Shown piece after piece: positions 23,101-30,078 of a stretch of DNA of 64,000 bases. Location of the stretch: contig NZ_PKKM01000012.1 in the NCBI RefSeq assembly GCF_002847525.1, positions 18,518-82,517 on the forward strand. Direction: 5' to 3'. The position numbers and the translations under genes were made by a program. The notes beneath the pieces were generated by a model. It was given only the letters and a program-made list of their open reading frames with translations. It ran no database searches and was not told the DNA's origin. Numbering within the stretch: the stretch's first letter is position 1; each line of letters starts with the position of its first letter. The DNA comes from Schaalia odontolytica (GTDB lineage: Bacteria > Actinomycetota > Actinomycetes > Actinomycetales > Actinomycetaceae).

Positions 23101-23958
23101 GACAACGCGTCCGAGCCGATCACCCTCGACGAGAAGAACCCCACCAAGGGTGACGTCGACTTCGGCTACGTCCCGAACAACACCATTAAGGGCACCGTCT
23201 ACCGCGACGACAACCGCGACAAGACGATCGACGGTGACGAGCCCGGCCTCGAGCGTGTGAGCGTCCAGCTCCTCGACGAGGACGGCAAGGTCATCCAGAC
23301 CCTCGACACCGACGCGGACGGCAACTACGCCTTCCAGCACCTGCCCGACGGCAAGTACACCGTCAAGGTTGTGCGCTCCTCGTCCATCAAGGACTACGAC
23401 CAGACCGAGGACCCCGACGCCACCATCGACGACACCTCCGCGGTGTACACGATGGGCCCGGAGAACTCCCTGCAGGAAAAGGTCAACTTCGGCTACGTCC
23501 CGGACTACTCGATCGCCGGTCGCGTCTACCGCGACTCCGACAAGTCCGGCTCCTACACCGACGGTGAAGAGACCTTCTCCGGCGTGACGGTCGACCTGCT
23601 CGACAAGGACGGCAACGTCGTGGCCACCACGACGACCGACAAGGACGGCAACTACTCCTTCGAGAAGCTGCCCGCCGGCACCTACCGCGTCAAGGTCCAC
23701 CCGGACGGCGACCTCGCCGGCCTCGACCAGACCGAGGACCCGGACGGCATCGCCGACTCCATGTCCGGTGAGATCACGATCGGCTTCGACAACCAGAAGG
23801 TCACCGGCGTGAACTTCGGTTACGTCGCGCCCGACGTCCCGGCCACCAAGCCGAAGAAGGGCCTCGCCCGCACCGGCTTCGACGGCCTGATCGGCGGTGC
23901 TGGCCTGGGAGCGGCCGTCGTTGGCGGCATGTTCCTGTGGATGCGTCGCCGTCGCTAG
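17107..23958 (+). CDS. LPXTG-type surface adhesin with eleven SdrD B-type repeats
   Basis: 2283 aa, start GTG 17107. The N-terminus has a signal peptide (hydrophobic LLAMLVTTALVMLGVTTL, cleavage near TYAAAP). The next thousand residues hold DUF11/isopeptide-type beta domains (motifs such as LSKTGPVATPKNVDVTY, NKTVVSDASNLKPGDQVTY). From about nt 20240 to 23826 there are eleven tandem B-type (Cna_B/SdrD_B) repeats of about 108 aa, each starting GTVYRD and ending NVNFGY. The end has the sortase motif LARTG (about residue 2253), a hydrophobic helix and RMRRRR-like charges, so it is cell-wall anchored. Calcium-binding or isopeptide-stabilised stalk by family. No sortase gene is in the window. Confidence 0.92.
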   Translation: MHINHTWSKASKPAQLLAMLVTTALVMLGVTTLPTYAAAPTLKLAITPDETSYLSGVEQRYVVEFACASTTEDCLDSVVTITLPHTVTPAGDPNPDSAPDGVNATATAGKKVVTPTIKAPTAGADGLVTYNLGTVAAGSSFQTVLTFTAPRGVTPGGSTVTPVATFTSGDSKETSQATVTIKSEPTPLLSKTGPVATPKNVDVTYQITPKYDTNVDGLNGKSNMTDVVITDPLPACAKYVSSSASGNTKTNTAATVESSYDAATHTVTWNVGDVNPAFMNIVLSVTVHYDDTCTDETVTNTAKLTGKEMHNETNVVTADASFTHRFDSEIRYGGGFNKRAMSQFERGKQGNWLYSYSNNSNVPVVMEYTDYLTCGLVSPTDGSKDCDKPLMRVKTIDTQTTTPIEITYWTNKGNTGTQTVYRGKAFDFSSFAADEYLTVFHYKQTIPAGESSILNVAGPVGAGTPTTEDGTTYVEADTNSAAWKAGKSDQYVRVQNCVTDWSMKSLDGSRSIQIPADDYCDILTLGTALPKYYNAKSTIKGNLASPGSEVTFSVTANNTSTVVDSQPVISDLLPCGMTFVEDSVTGGPAGKEKTVTVRDVTDATGCTRQLVQVTWPGYQTKGGTTIQLRGKVGPSMSAGTHKNEAYISAAEPEYALTSKKTTICFYGSTDDTYDVNGDGNTADQVCPVSSTFTVSEQAGADVVLESLGSVEGSTYKKYTDGVSMIRQGEDGQYRITPTNSGNADLSDMTVYGILPHVGDTAIQGGDSRGSEWAPILTGPLQVGAGTGIDPSQVTIEYSTSYNPCRGEVMNQGDAMAAGPAGCDNNWTTTPASWADVKSYRIYINGKTTPIKAGASIPIIAPIKAPDNATGIAYESVAIAATQASNNRAILPAEPIKVAMALALDVALNKTVVSDASNLKPGDQVTYRIDAGNIGQGKAPDLKVKEAFPAGTTFVSAETHKCTSGYTTGLPQECKGTDEAGTFDGTTWTIGDMLAGEYASLFVTVTLNADTDGKTLNNTAAFVNPPEYDLVPGNNSSSASITVKHRLSGKVYYDANESSSFDNGEDPFKDITVELVGADGNVVATTKTDADGNYSFTGLDAGTYTVKVTKAGELAELTQTEDPDGTKDNASGAITLNTDNPVRENVNFGYIKKHAISGTVYLDQNRDKTKNTGDIDLSGVTVKLLDKDGNVVATTTTDANGNYSFTGLNDGTYTVQVDKTGPLADKEQTEDPSGKADSRSQAITFTRTDPDVINVNFGYAEDYTVSGTVYYDKDRSETLNNSEPGFDGITVNLLGEDGSVVATTTTKADGTYSFSKLPAGKYTVKVEPSDLLKKLEQTEDPDGTKDHTSGVVQVNHDNPSVKNVNFGYATNYTIKGTVYRDADRSESLEDGEKLYQGVTVDLLDSDGNVVATTTTDAKGAYAFTNLEEGTYKVRVHKEGPIADLVQTEDPDATKDNTSGDITLELNDPIKENVNFGYISNNSISGTVYRDDNRSNSLNGGEAGYPEQTVQLLDKDGQVIATTTTDANGNYSFDNLPDGTYSVKVVKDGAHTDLEQTEDPDGTKDSASEPIVLNEDNPTKKNVNFGYVPDYFIKGTIYRDGNRSGALDTDEKLYEGVTVNLVDADGNVVATTTTDEKGNYSFDKLPAGTYSVKVVKDGPIAGLEQTGDPDATKDNASEPITLNNDNPSKTDVNFGYVNNNSLSGTVYRDDSRNGDQDGTEPGYSGVTVQLLDKDGNVVGTTTTDKDGKYSFSKLPDGTYSVKVVKDGELADTEQTEDPDANKDNASEPVTLGEDNPSKDNIDFGYVPDYSIHGLVYRDGDRSESHGAGEKGYANQTVELRDKDGKVVATTTTDENGAYSFEKLPAGDYTVKVVKDGALTDLDQTEDPDSTKDSTSGVISLSNDHRTQTDVNFGYIANNSINGTIYRDGDRDGKKGDTEGRYSGVTVQLLDKDGKVIATTTTDKDGKYSFEHLPDGTYSVKVVKDGALTDTDQTGDPDNKLDNASEPITLDEKNPTKGDVDFGYVPNNTIKGTVYRDDNRDKTIDGDEPGLERVSVQLLDEDGKVIQTLDTDADGNYAFQHLPDGKYTVKVVRSSSIKDYDQTEDPDATIDDTSAVYTMGPENSLQEKVNFGYVPDYSIAGRVYRDSDKSGSYTDGEETFSGVTVDLLDKDGNVVATTTTDKDGNYSFEKLPAGTYRVKVHPDGDLAGLDQTEDPDGIADSMSGEITIGFDNQKVTGVNFGYVAPDVPATKPKKGLARTGFDGLIGGAGLGAAVVGGMFLWMRRRR

Positions 23959-24005
23959 GACTGAGGATCATTCGGCCTGAGCCTCGACGAGGCAGTGGCT
24001 GAGTG

Positions 24006-24033
24006 AGGGGCGGGTACTTCGGTACCCGCCCCT
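24006..24033 (+). terminator. Adhesin terminator
   Basis: Perfect 12-bp hairpin: AGGGGCGGGTAC (24006-24017), TTCG loop, complement to 24033, followed by TTTGG. It begins 47 nt after the adhesin stop. Confidence 0.8.
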
Positions 24034-24072
24034 TTGGCGTACCCGGGTGCCTGCTGGGCCGGGCTGCTTGGT

Positions 24073-24174
24073 GTGCCAGTGGGCGGCGGCCCGCCCGCGA
24101 GCCGTCCGCGCCGCGAGCTTCGCTCGGTGCGTCGTCTCGAAGCCCGGCCAGGCCCCGCCGCCACCCACCGGCAC
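24073..24174. repeat. G-type inverted-repeat element, copy 2
   Basis: 102 bp. Arms GTGCCAGTGGGCGGCGG (24073-24089) and CCGCCACCCACCGGCAC (24158-24174) pair at 15 of 17 positions. The core is nearly identical to that at 44291. A second, partial core (GCGCGTCGTCTCGAAGCCCG region) follows at about 24236-24300 without a matching left arm. Confidence 0.85.
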
Positions 24175-24342
24175 CGCAGCCAGGCCCTCCGGACCCTCCG
24201 GCGCCCTCCACACCAGTGGTGCCTGGTGTGCTGATGGGCGCGGCGCGTCGTCTCGAAGCCCGGCCAGGCCCCGCCACCGCCCACGGGCACCGCGGCCAGG
24301 CCCCGCCACCGCAGCCAGGCCTCACCCCGCCCACGCCATAGT

Positions 24343-24433
24343 AATTTCGCATGCAATTCCCCTCCGGCATCGTGCTAGTCCGTATCGATCTGCGATGCTG
24401 CGTCACTTGTGTTTTTGAATTGCATGCGAAATT
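24343..24433. repeat. A-type inverted-repeat element, copy 1
   Basis: 91 bp. Perfect 17-bp arms AATTTCGCATGCAATTC (24343-24359) and complement (24417-24433). A smaller internal dyad, GCATCG (24367-24372) with CGATGC (24393-24398), could form an inner hairpin. It is a sharply AT-rich island in GC-rich DNA. Confidence 0.85.
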
Positions 24434-24521
24434 GTCTGGCGCTGGCCCTGGCCCTGGCACCAACGCGAGCGCAGCATCCCGGTCCTGCGTTTTCTCGGTG
24501 CCCTCCACGCCGGTGGCGATG

Positions 24522-24600
24522 GGGGTTTTGCGCCATGCGAAGCCCTCTGGCGGTGTGTCGTCGGCGTGTCGGAGGCTTGGATGGCGCAATTCTCCCCGAT
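24522..24600. repeat. Conserved block shared with 13309-13385
   Basis: Second copy of the block, with GGGGGTTTTGC and GGCGTGTCGGAGGCTTGG. Here the ends pair: TTGCGCCAT and ATGGCGCAA form a 9-bp stem, and AAGCC/GGCTT can stack inside it. Confidence 0.65.
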
Positions 24601-24635
24601 CGGTGGAGCTGGATCTGCATCTGATGCTGATGTAA

Positions 24636-24711
24636 CGCCCAAACTACAGACCACCTCGGTGAAAAACGCTGAAAATGGGCTGTTATTGGCGAAGTGGTCT
24701 GCGATTTGGGC
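24636..24711. repeat. L-type inverted-repeat element, copy 2
   Basis: Arms CGCCCAAACTACAGACCACC plus TC (24636-24657) and the partner 24691-24711 pair with a short internal mismatch at the same place as in copy 1. The loop GGTGAAAAACGCTGAAAATG plus GGCTGTT is almost identical to that at 13446-13478. Confidence 0.8.
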
Positions 24712-24793
24712 ACAACGGCGTTTTGGCGTGGTGTGTTGCGCGCATGTGGGCCCCTAAACATGCGCGTTAACACCTTGAACAGCGCACGCAGAA

Positions 24794-24821
24794 GCGCCCG
24801 GGACCAGTCGGTCCCGGGCGC
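24794..24821 (-). terminator. Terminator of the PAP2 gene
   Basis: Perfect 12-bp stem GCGCCCGGGACC / GGTCCCGGGCGC with a 4-nt loop, placed 26 bp beyond the stop of the minus-strand phosphatase gene. Confidence 0.75.
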
Positions 24822-24846
24822 CCCCGCAACAATTGAGCTCCGATAA

Positions 24847-25488
24847 CTAGCGGAACAACTTCAGGGCGTTGGGCCCAATCATGAACGGCTCCAAGATCAT
24901 CGACGAGCCGAGACCCACGCTGAAGCCGGCGAGCACGTCGGTGACCCAGTGGACGCCCAGGTACAGGCGCGTCACGCAGATGAACACGATGAGCGTCAGC
25001 GCCGCGGCCCACAGCAGGTAGCGCAGACGGCGGCCGAGGCGCGTCGTCGTCAGGACCAGCACCAGGGACACGAACAGCGCGGTCACGGCCGTCGCGTGAC
25101 CCGATGGGAACGAGTAGCCGTCCTCGGTGATCAGGCGTAGCGCCTCCTCGGGACGGGGACGCTCGTACAGGTGCTTGATGATGAAGCTGTTTGCGGCCGA
25201 AAACACCACGGAACACAGGATGTACAGGGCATTCATGACCTTCTTGATGAACCACCACACGGCGCCCGCCACGACCAGCGCCACGACGACCGCGCGCTTG
25301 GGGTCGAAGAGCCACGACGCACCCGTCATGAACGAGTTCATCGCCGGCGTGCGCGACGCGACGAAGTCAGACCACACCGTGGTGTCGATTGGCAGGGGAC
25401 TCGTGATGAATCCGCCCGCGACGGCGACAGCCGCGACGAGGAGAAACCCGATGATCACGGGGGGAGTCAGAAGGCGACGAGCAATCAT
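24847..25488 (-). CDS. PAP2-family membrane phosphatase
   Basis: 213 aa with about six hydrophobic helices. The three PAP2 signature motifs are present: KHLYERPRP, the SFPSGHATA phosphate-binding motif, and TRLYLGVHWVTDV with the catalytic histidine. Such proteins dephosphorylate undecaprenyl diphosphate or phosphatidate outside the membrane; which substrate is used here is unknown. It follows the ychJ-trxB-murJ run by 20 bp and so is probably the distal gene of that operon. Confidence 0.9.
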   Translation of the reverse strand: MIARRLLTPPVIIGFLLVAAVAVAGGFITSPLPIDTTVWSDFVASRTPAMNSFMTGASWLFDPKRAVVVALVVAGAVWWFIKKVMNALYILCSVVFSAANSFIIKHLYERPRPEEALRLITEDGYSFPSGHATAVTALFVSLVLVLTTTRLGRRLRYLLWAAALTLIVFICVTRLYLGVHWVTDVLAGFSVGLGSSMILEPFMIGPNALKLFR

Positions 25489-25508
25489 AGTGAAATCCTA
25501 CCGTAGTG

Positions 25509-25940
25509 TCAGTCGTTGGCGCCGTACTCGTAGACCCAGCGCCCGGCTCGGCGTGAGAAGCGTGAATGCTCCCGCATCTGCCCGGATTCGCCAGTCGATA
25601 CGTCCCGCCACGAGGCCACGAACGTCACGGTGCCCTCCTCGTCGGAAGGACCCCCGGCCTCGGCCCCCAGGATCTGCAAACCCGTCCACTGCGTCCCCTC
25701 CACCCAGTAGGGGGGAGCGGGGCGCGTGCGCGGGTGCCATGTGCGGAACAGGTAGTCCTCGTCGCGCAGCGCGAACGCCGTGTAGCGCGAACGCATGAGC
25801 GCCTCGGCGGTCGGAGCCACCTCGCCGTCCAGGTAGCGCCCGCAGCACTGCGCCAGCATCGCTCCCGACCCGCACGGGCAGGTACGAGGCCGGGGCGCGC
25901 CAGCGCTCGCAGCGCCGGGAGCAGCGGGGGAGGAGGTCAC
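25509..25940 (-). CDS. YchJ-family metal-binding protein
   Basis: 143 aa. The N-terminal SEC-C-like zinc motif [13 protein letters not shown] (about residues 21-33) is followed by the YchJ/UPF0225 domain ([21 protein letters not shown]...). The start is GTG 25940, overlapping the trxB stop as GTGA. Biochemical role unknown. In many actinobacteria trxA follows trxB; here this gene takes that place. Confidence 0.87.
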   Translation of the reverse strand: MTSSPAAPGAASAGAPRPRTCPCGSGAMLAQCCGRYLDGEVAPTAEALMRSRYTAFALRDEDYLFRTWHPRTRPAPPYWVEGTQWTGLQILGAEAGGPSDEEGTVTFVASWRDVSTGESGQMREHSRFSRRAGRWVYEYGAND

Positions 25941-26974
25941 GCCTGGTCGCCCAGGGACGCCAGCCAGCGCTCCGCATCCAGGGCCGCACGGCAGCCGGAG
26001 CCGGCCGCCGTGATGGCCTGACGGTACGTGTGGTCCACGGCGTCACCGCACGCGAAGACGCCCGCGACGGACGTGCGCGTCGACGGTTCGTCGACCGTGA
26101 TGTAGCCGGCCTCGTCGAGGGCAACCTGGCCGCGCAGGAAGCCCGTGCGGGGCAGGTGTCCGATCGCGACGAACACGCCGTCCACGGCGATCTCACGCGT
26201 GGAGCCATCCACCGTGGAGGTAAGGCGCAGGCCGGTGACGGCCTCGTCGCCCAGGACCTCCTCGACGGTCGCGTTCCACTCGAAGGAGATCTTCGGGTTG
26301 TTCAGGGCGCGCTCGGCCATGACGCGCGAGGCGCGCAGGGCGTCGCGGCGGTGCACGACGACGACCTCGGACGCGAAGTTCGTCAGGAAGGTGGCCTCCT
26401 CCATCGCGGAGTCGCCGCCGCCGATGACGGCCAGGCGACGATCCTTGAAGAAGAAGCCGTCGCAGGTCGCGCAGTAGGAGACGCCGCGGCCGGAGAACTC
26501 GTCCTCGCCGGGCACGTTCATGTGACGGTACTCCGAGCCGGTGGCCAGGATGACGGCACGCGCGTAGAAGACCTCGTCCTCGGTCGCCACGGCCTTCACG
26601 TCACCCTCGAGGTTGACGGCGATGACGTCCTCGTAGCGAATGTCCGCGCCGAACTTCTCGGCCTGCTCGCGCATGTTGTCCATGAGCTCGGGGCCCTGAA
26701 TGCCCTCCGGGAAACCGGGGAAGTTCTCGACCTCGGTCGTGTTCATGAGCGCGCCACCCGCGGCCAGCTGACCGGCCAGCACGATGGGGGCGAGGCCGGC
26801 GCGGGCCGTGTAGACCGCAGCCGTGTAGCCGGCGGGGCCCGAGCCGACGATGACGACATCGTGGACGGTGGCGCCCTCGGGAACATCAGCCGACGGGACC
26901 TGGACCTCGACGGCCTCGGGGGTCGAATCGGTGTTTTCGGCCGTCACAAGGCCTGGAATCGTCACGAAAGACAT
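25937..26974 (-). CDS. trxB: Thioredoxin-disulfide reductase
   Basis: 345 aa FAD/NADPH enzyme that reduces thioredoxin. Start ATG 26974 has AGGAGGG upstream (about 26981-26987); an in-frame extension to 27019 would run into murJ. After an unusual N-terminal stretch of about 35 residues comes the FAD motif [20 protein letters not shown], the redox pair in YCATCDGFF, the NADPH motif [12 protein letters not shown], and [23 protein letters not shown] near the end. Confidence 0.96.
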   Translation of the reverse strand: MSFVTIPGLVTAENTDSTPEAVEVQVPSADVPEGATVHDVVIVGSGPAGYTAAVYTARAGLAPIVLAGQLAAGGALMNTTEVENFPGFPEGIQGPELMDNMREQAEKFGADIRYEDVIAVNLEGDVKAVATEDEVFYARAVILATGSEYRHMNVPGEDEFSGRGVSYCATCDGFFFKDRRLAVIGGGDSAMEEATFLTNFASEVVVVHRRDALRASRVMAERALNNPKISFEWNATVEEVLGDEAVTGLRLTSTVDGSTREIAVDGVFVAIGHLPRTGFLRGQVALDEAGYITVDEPSTRTSVAGVFACGDAVDHTYRQAITAAGSGCRAALDAERWLASLGDQA

Positions 26975-26991
26975 GCGTACCCTCCTTAGGG

Positions 26992-29900
26992 TTACTGAAC
27001 GGTGAGTTCGGAGATCCACGCCCAGTTGCGGCCGTCCTGGCCCTTGGGCATCGAACGGAACTGCAGCGCAATCGAGTCGGTTTCGACAGGTGTCGGGAGC
27101 TGAATTGTGGTCGTCGGAGACAACGCAGAAGTGGCCAGCTCTGTTCCACCGCGCGGGTTCGAGGGATCCGTGACGTTACGCACGACAATCTCGCCGCCGG
27201 AGGTGGCCGGGTCCATGGTGAGCGTGACCGAGGAGATGGTGGCCTTCTGCTGGAGCTTGACAACGATCGTCACGGAGGTCTCGTCGCGGAACTGGTTGTT
27301 GTCGAACCAGCGCGACGACCAGGACGTCGACGGGTTCGAATCGATCATGTTGATCGCGCGGTCCGGGTGGTCGCCGTCGTCGTTGTTCCACGACAGGACC
27401 TGAACCGAGGAGATCACGGGCGTCACGGATTCCGCCGGGGGAGGCGTTGTGGTGAGCGCGGGGGCGGGCTCTTCGCCGGACTCCTGCGCGGCCACGCCGT
27501 TACGCAGGGACTGGCCGAGATCCAGGTCGGTGACCGGTCGCGTCGCCATCCACGGACCCCAGATCGCGCCGAAGAGGAACAGAACGACGCCGAAGATGAG
27601 TGCGGGTCGCGTCGGATCGATCAGCTTGGCGGAACGCTCGGGCTTGGCTTCCTCCTCCTCGGACGAGGCCGGGGCGGGCTGTGCGGGTGCCGCGGGGATC
27701 GGGGGAATGGAGTCCATGACCTCGGTCGGATCCTCGGCGGGAGGGGCGGGGATCGCCGAATCGACTGCTGCATGCACGCGGGGAATCTGGTGCGTCACGG
27801 GAGCGTCAGCGAGAGGTTCGGGGTGCGGGTAGTCCGCGGGGTTAACCTCGCCGTCGCGCTCGTAGCTGTTGGTCGCGGGGGCCGGCGGCGGGGGAGCCAA
27901 CGGGAAGGACGCGGATGCAACCTCGGCGCTGTCCGTGGCATCGGTGACGGGCTCGACGCCCAGGGCGGCGAGGGACTCCGCCATCGACGTTCCATTGGGC
28001 GCCGGGATGGGATCCTCGTCGGGCGCGGGGATCGGGTCCTCGTCGGGCGCCGGGATCGCCTGCGCATCGGCAATGGCGTCGACTGTGGGGCCAGCAATGG
28101 CCTCAGCGACGAGAGGATTCTCGACGGGAGCCTGCGTCGCGGGACCGAACGCAGGGACGTCGGTGGGAGCGGGAATCGGCGGAACATCAAGCGATTCATC
28201 GCTCGACGGGGCGGGAGGCGCCGGGGGAGCGGGAATCGGCGAGGCAGCGACCACCTCGTCGAACGACGGCAGTTTCTTCTCGTCGCCGGTGCGTTCGGGC
28301 GTGGGAGCCATCGGTTCCTCCGTCTCGTCGGGTGTGTGTCCCGCCATTATCGCAGTTGGTTCGGTGGTCGGAGTGGAAGACGCTGCCAGGATGTTCACCA
28401 CAGCACCCGGGACACGCAGACGTGTCAGCAGCGGGCGCATCATCACCGCGGACTCACGGGGCGCAGCGAAGCGAAGCACGATGAGGTAGATGAGGCCGGT
28501 CACCGCCGAAACGATGGAGAGCTTGACGCCCGCCAGCAGCATGCGTCCCAGCGTCGAGGAGATGTCCGTGTGGATGCCCATGAGCCACAGGACGCCGAAT
28601 CCGACGAAGCCTGCGACGATCGCTGCGCCCAGGTAGGCGACGTAGGAGCGCAGCAGTCCGGCGCGATCAACGAAGCTATTCTCGCGCGAGACCCACACGA
28701 CGGCGATGATGCCCTGCGTCAAGCGGCAGGCCGTTTCGCCGAGGGCGGCGGCGACGACCCACCAGCGCGCACCGGTCAGGGCGTACATCGACCAGCCGAC
28801 GATGACCTGGATGATCGTGGGGCCGATACCCATGAGGAACACGGGCTTGACGTTCTCGTAGGCGAAGAAGACGCGCTGACTCATGAGGACCATGCCGGTG
28901 GATGCGACGCCGGGCATGAGAGAGGTCAGGACGAGGGCGTAGCCGGTGACGGCCTCGGGATCCCCGCCCTTGGCCGCCATCGCGATCTCCATCATCGGAA
29001 CGGAGCCGGCCATCAGCATGGCCGCTGCGACGAGGGTCAGCGAGGTGATTGTGCGCACGCCCAGGTGGTAGCTGTCGGCCACCGCACGGTCATCGCCGTC
29101 GGCCACGGCACCTGCCATGCGCGTGAAGATCGCGGTCGTCAGCGACACGGTGATGAGCGACTGGGGCACCATGAAGATCATGAACGCCGTCGAGTAGGCG
29201 AGGATGCCGACGACGCCGCCCTGCGCGCCGTTGCGGCCGATGAAGCCGTCAGCCATCGCGGCCAGGTTGTTGGTCGACAGGACGCCGACCTGGGAGACGC
29301 CAAGGGTCGCAAACGTCCATCCTGCGACTCGGGGCATCGAGCCGAAAGAGGTACCTCGGAAGTGGAAGTCGGGCTTGAAGGACACGCCCGCCTTGCGCAT
29401 TGGCCACAGCAGGCACAGGGCCTGGCAGATGACGCCGAGGGTCGCCGATCCTGCGAGGACCCAGAACTGTGCGCCCGTCAGGTCGCCCGCGGGAATACCG
29501 CCGTCGGGTGCGCCGCCCCAAATCGCGAGGAATACACCGAGGCCAGCAATGCCGACGACGTTATTAACGACCGGTGCCCACATGTAGGGTCCGAAGATCT
29601 CACGAGCATTGAGGAGCTCGCCCAGTAGGTTGTACAGCCCGTAGAAGAAGAGCTGCGGCAGGCACAGCAGCGCGAAGAGGATCGCGAGGTTGCGAATGTC
29701 TTCGGTGTAGCCAGCCGCCGTGATCATGACGAGCACGGGTGCCAGTACCATCGTCACGAAGGTGACGAGGAAGAGGAGCGTCCCCGCGAGGGTCAACAGA
29801 CGGTTGACATAGGTGTCACCGTCGTGGCGACGCTTGATAGCGCCCACGATCTGCGGGACCAGGACCGCGTCAAAGATGCCGGAGGCCAGCAGGTTGAACA

Positions 29901-30078
29901 CGGTGTTGGGCAGCGTGTTCGCCGTCTGGAAGGCCGCGCCCACGCCGCCGGCGGTCGCGCCGACCGCGGCGATCAGCATCGCGTTACGGATAAAGCCGAG
30001 GATGCGCGACACCATGGTGCCCGACGCCATGAGCGCCGATGCTCTCAGGATCGATCGGCGAGGCGTGTTCGAGCTCAT
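26992..30078 (-). CDS. murJ: Lipid II flippase MurJ with long C-terminal extension
   Basis: 1028 aa, start ATG 30078 (overlapping the upstream gene as ATGA). About residues 1-540 form the MurJ/MviN membrane domain, beginning [17 protein letters not shown], with some 14 helices. A proline/alanine/acid-rich cytoplasmic linker follows (about 540-860) with repeats of IPAPDEDP. A single TM helix ([20 protein letters not shown]) leads to an extracytoplasmic beta-sandwich resembling discoidin-type carbohydrate-binding domains ([11 protein letters not shown]). MurJ moves lipid II across the membrane for peptidoglycan synthesis. Confidence 0.93.
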   Translation of the reverse strand: MSSNTPRRSILRASALMASGTMVSRILGFIRNAMLIAAVGATAGGVGAAFQTANTLPNTVFNLLASGIFDAVLVPQIVGAIKRRHDGDTYVNRLLTLAGTLLFLVTFVTMVLAPVLVMITAAGYTEDIRNLAILFALLCLPQLFFYGLYNLLGELLNAREIFGPYMWAPVVNNVVGIAGLGVFLAIWGGAPDGGIPAGDLTGAQFWVLAGSATLGVICQALCLLWPMRKAGVSFKPDFHFRGTSFGSMPRVAGWTFATLGVSQVGVLSTNNLAAMADGFIGRNGAQGGVVGILAYSTAFMIFMVPQSLITVSLTTAIFTRMAGAVADGDDRAVADSYHLGVRTITSLTLVAAAMLMAGSVPMMEIAMAAKGGDPEAVTGYALVLTSLMPGVASTGMVLMSQRVFFAYENVKPVFLMGIGPTIIQVIVGWSMYALTGARWWVVAAALGETACRLTQGIIAVVWVSRENSFVDRAGLLRSYVAYLGAAIVAGFVGFGVLWLMGIHTDISSTLGRMLLAGVKLSIVSAVTGLIYLIVLRFAAPRESAVMMRPLLTRLRVPGAVVNILAASSTPTTEPTAIMAGHTPDETEEPMAPTPERTGDEKKLPSFDEVVAASPIPAPPAPPAPSSDESLDVPPIPAPTDVPAFGPATQAPVENPLVAEAIAGPTVDAIADAQAIPAPDEDPIPAPDEDPIPAPNGTSMAESLAALGVEPVTDATDSAEVASASFPLAPPPPAPATNSYERDGEVNPADYPHPEPLADAPVTHQIPRVHAAVDSAIPAPPAEDPTEVMDSIPPIPAAPAQPAPASSEEEEAKPERSAKLIDPTRPALIFGVVLFLFGAIWGPWMATRPVTDLDLGQSLRNGVAAQESGEEPAPALTTTPPPAESVTPVISSVQVLSWNNDDGDHPDRAINMIDSNPSTSWSSRWFDNNQFRDETSVTIVVKLQQKATISSVTLTMDPATSGGEIVVRNVTDPSNPRGGTELATSALSPTTTIQLPTPVETDSIALQFRSMPKGQDGRNWAWISELTVQ

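Noticed and set aside
24003-24341. Plus-strand ORFs with repeated ...REPSAPRASLGASSRSPARPR... text, also at 13.1, 44.3 and 63.3 kb
   Set aside because: The shared peptide text is the translation of the G-type DNA element. Start sites and reading frames around it differ and stops interrupt it, so it is not a protein family.
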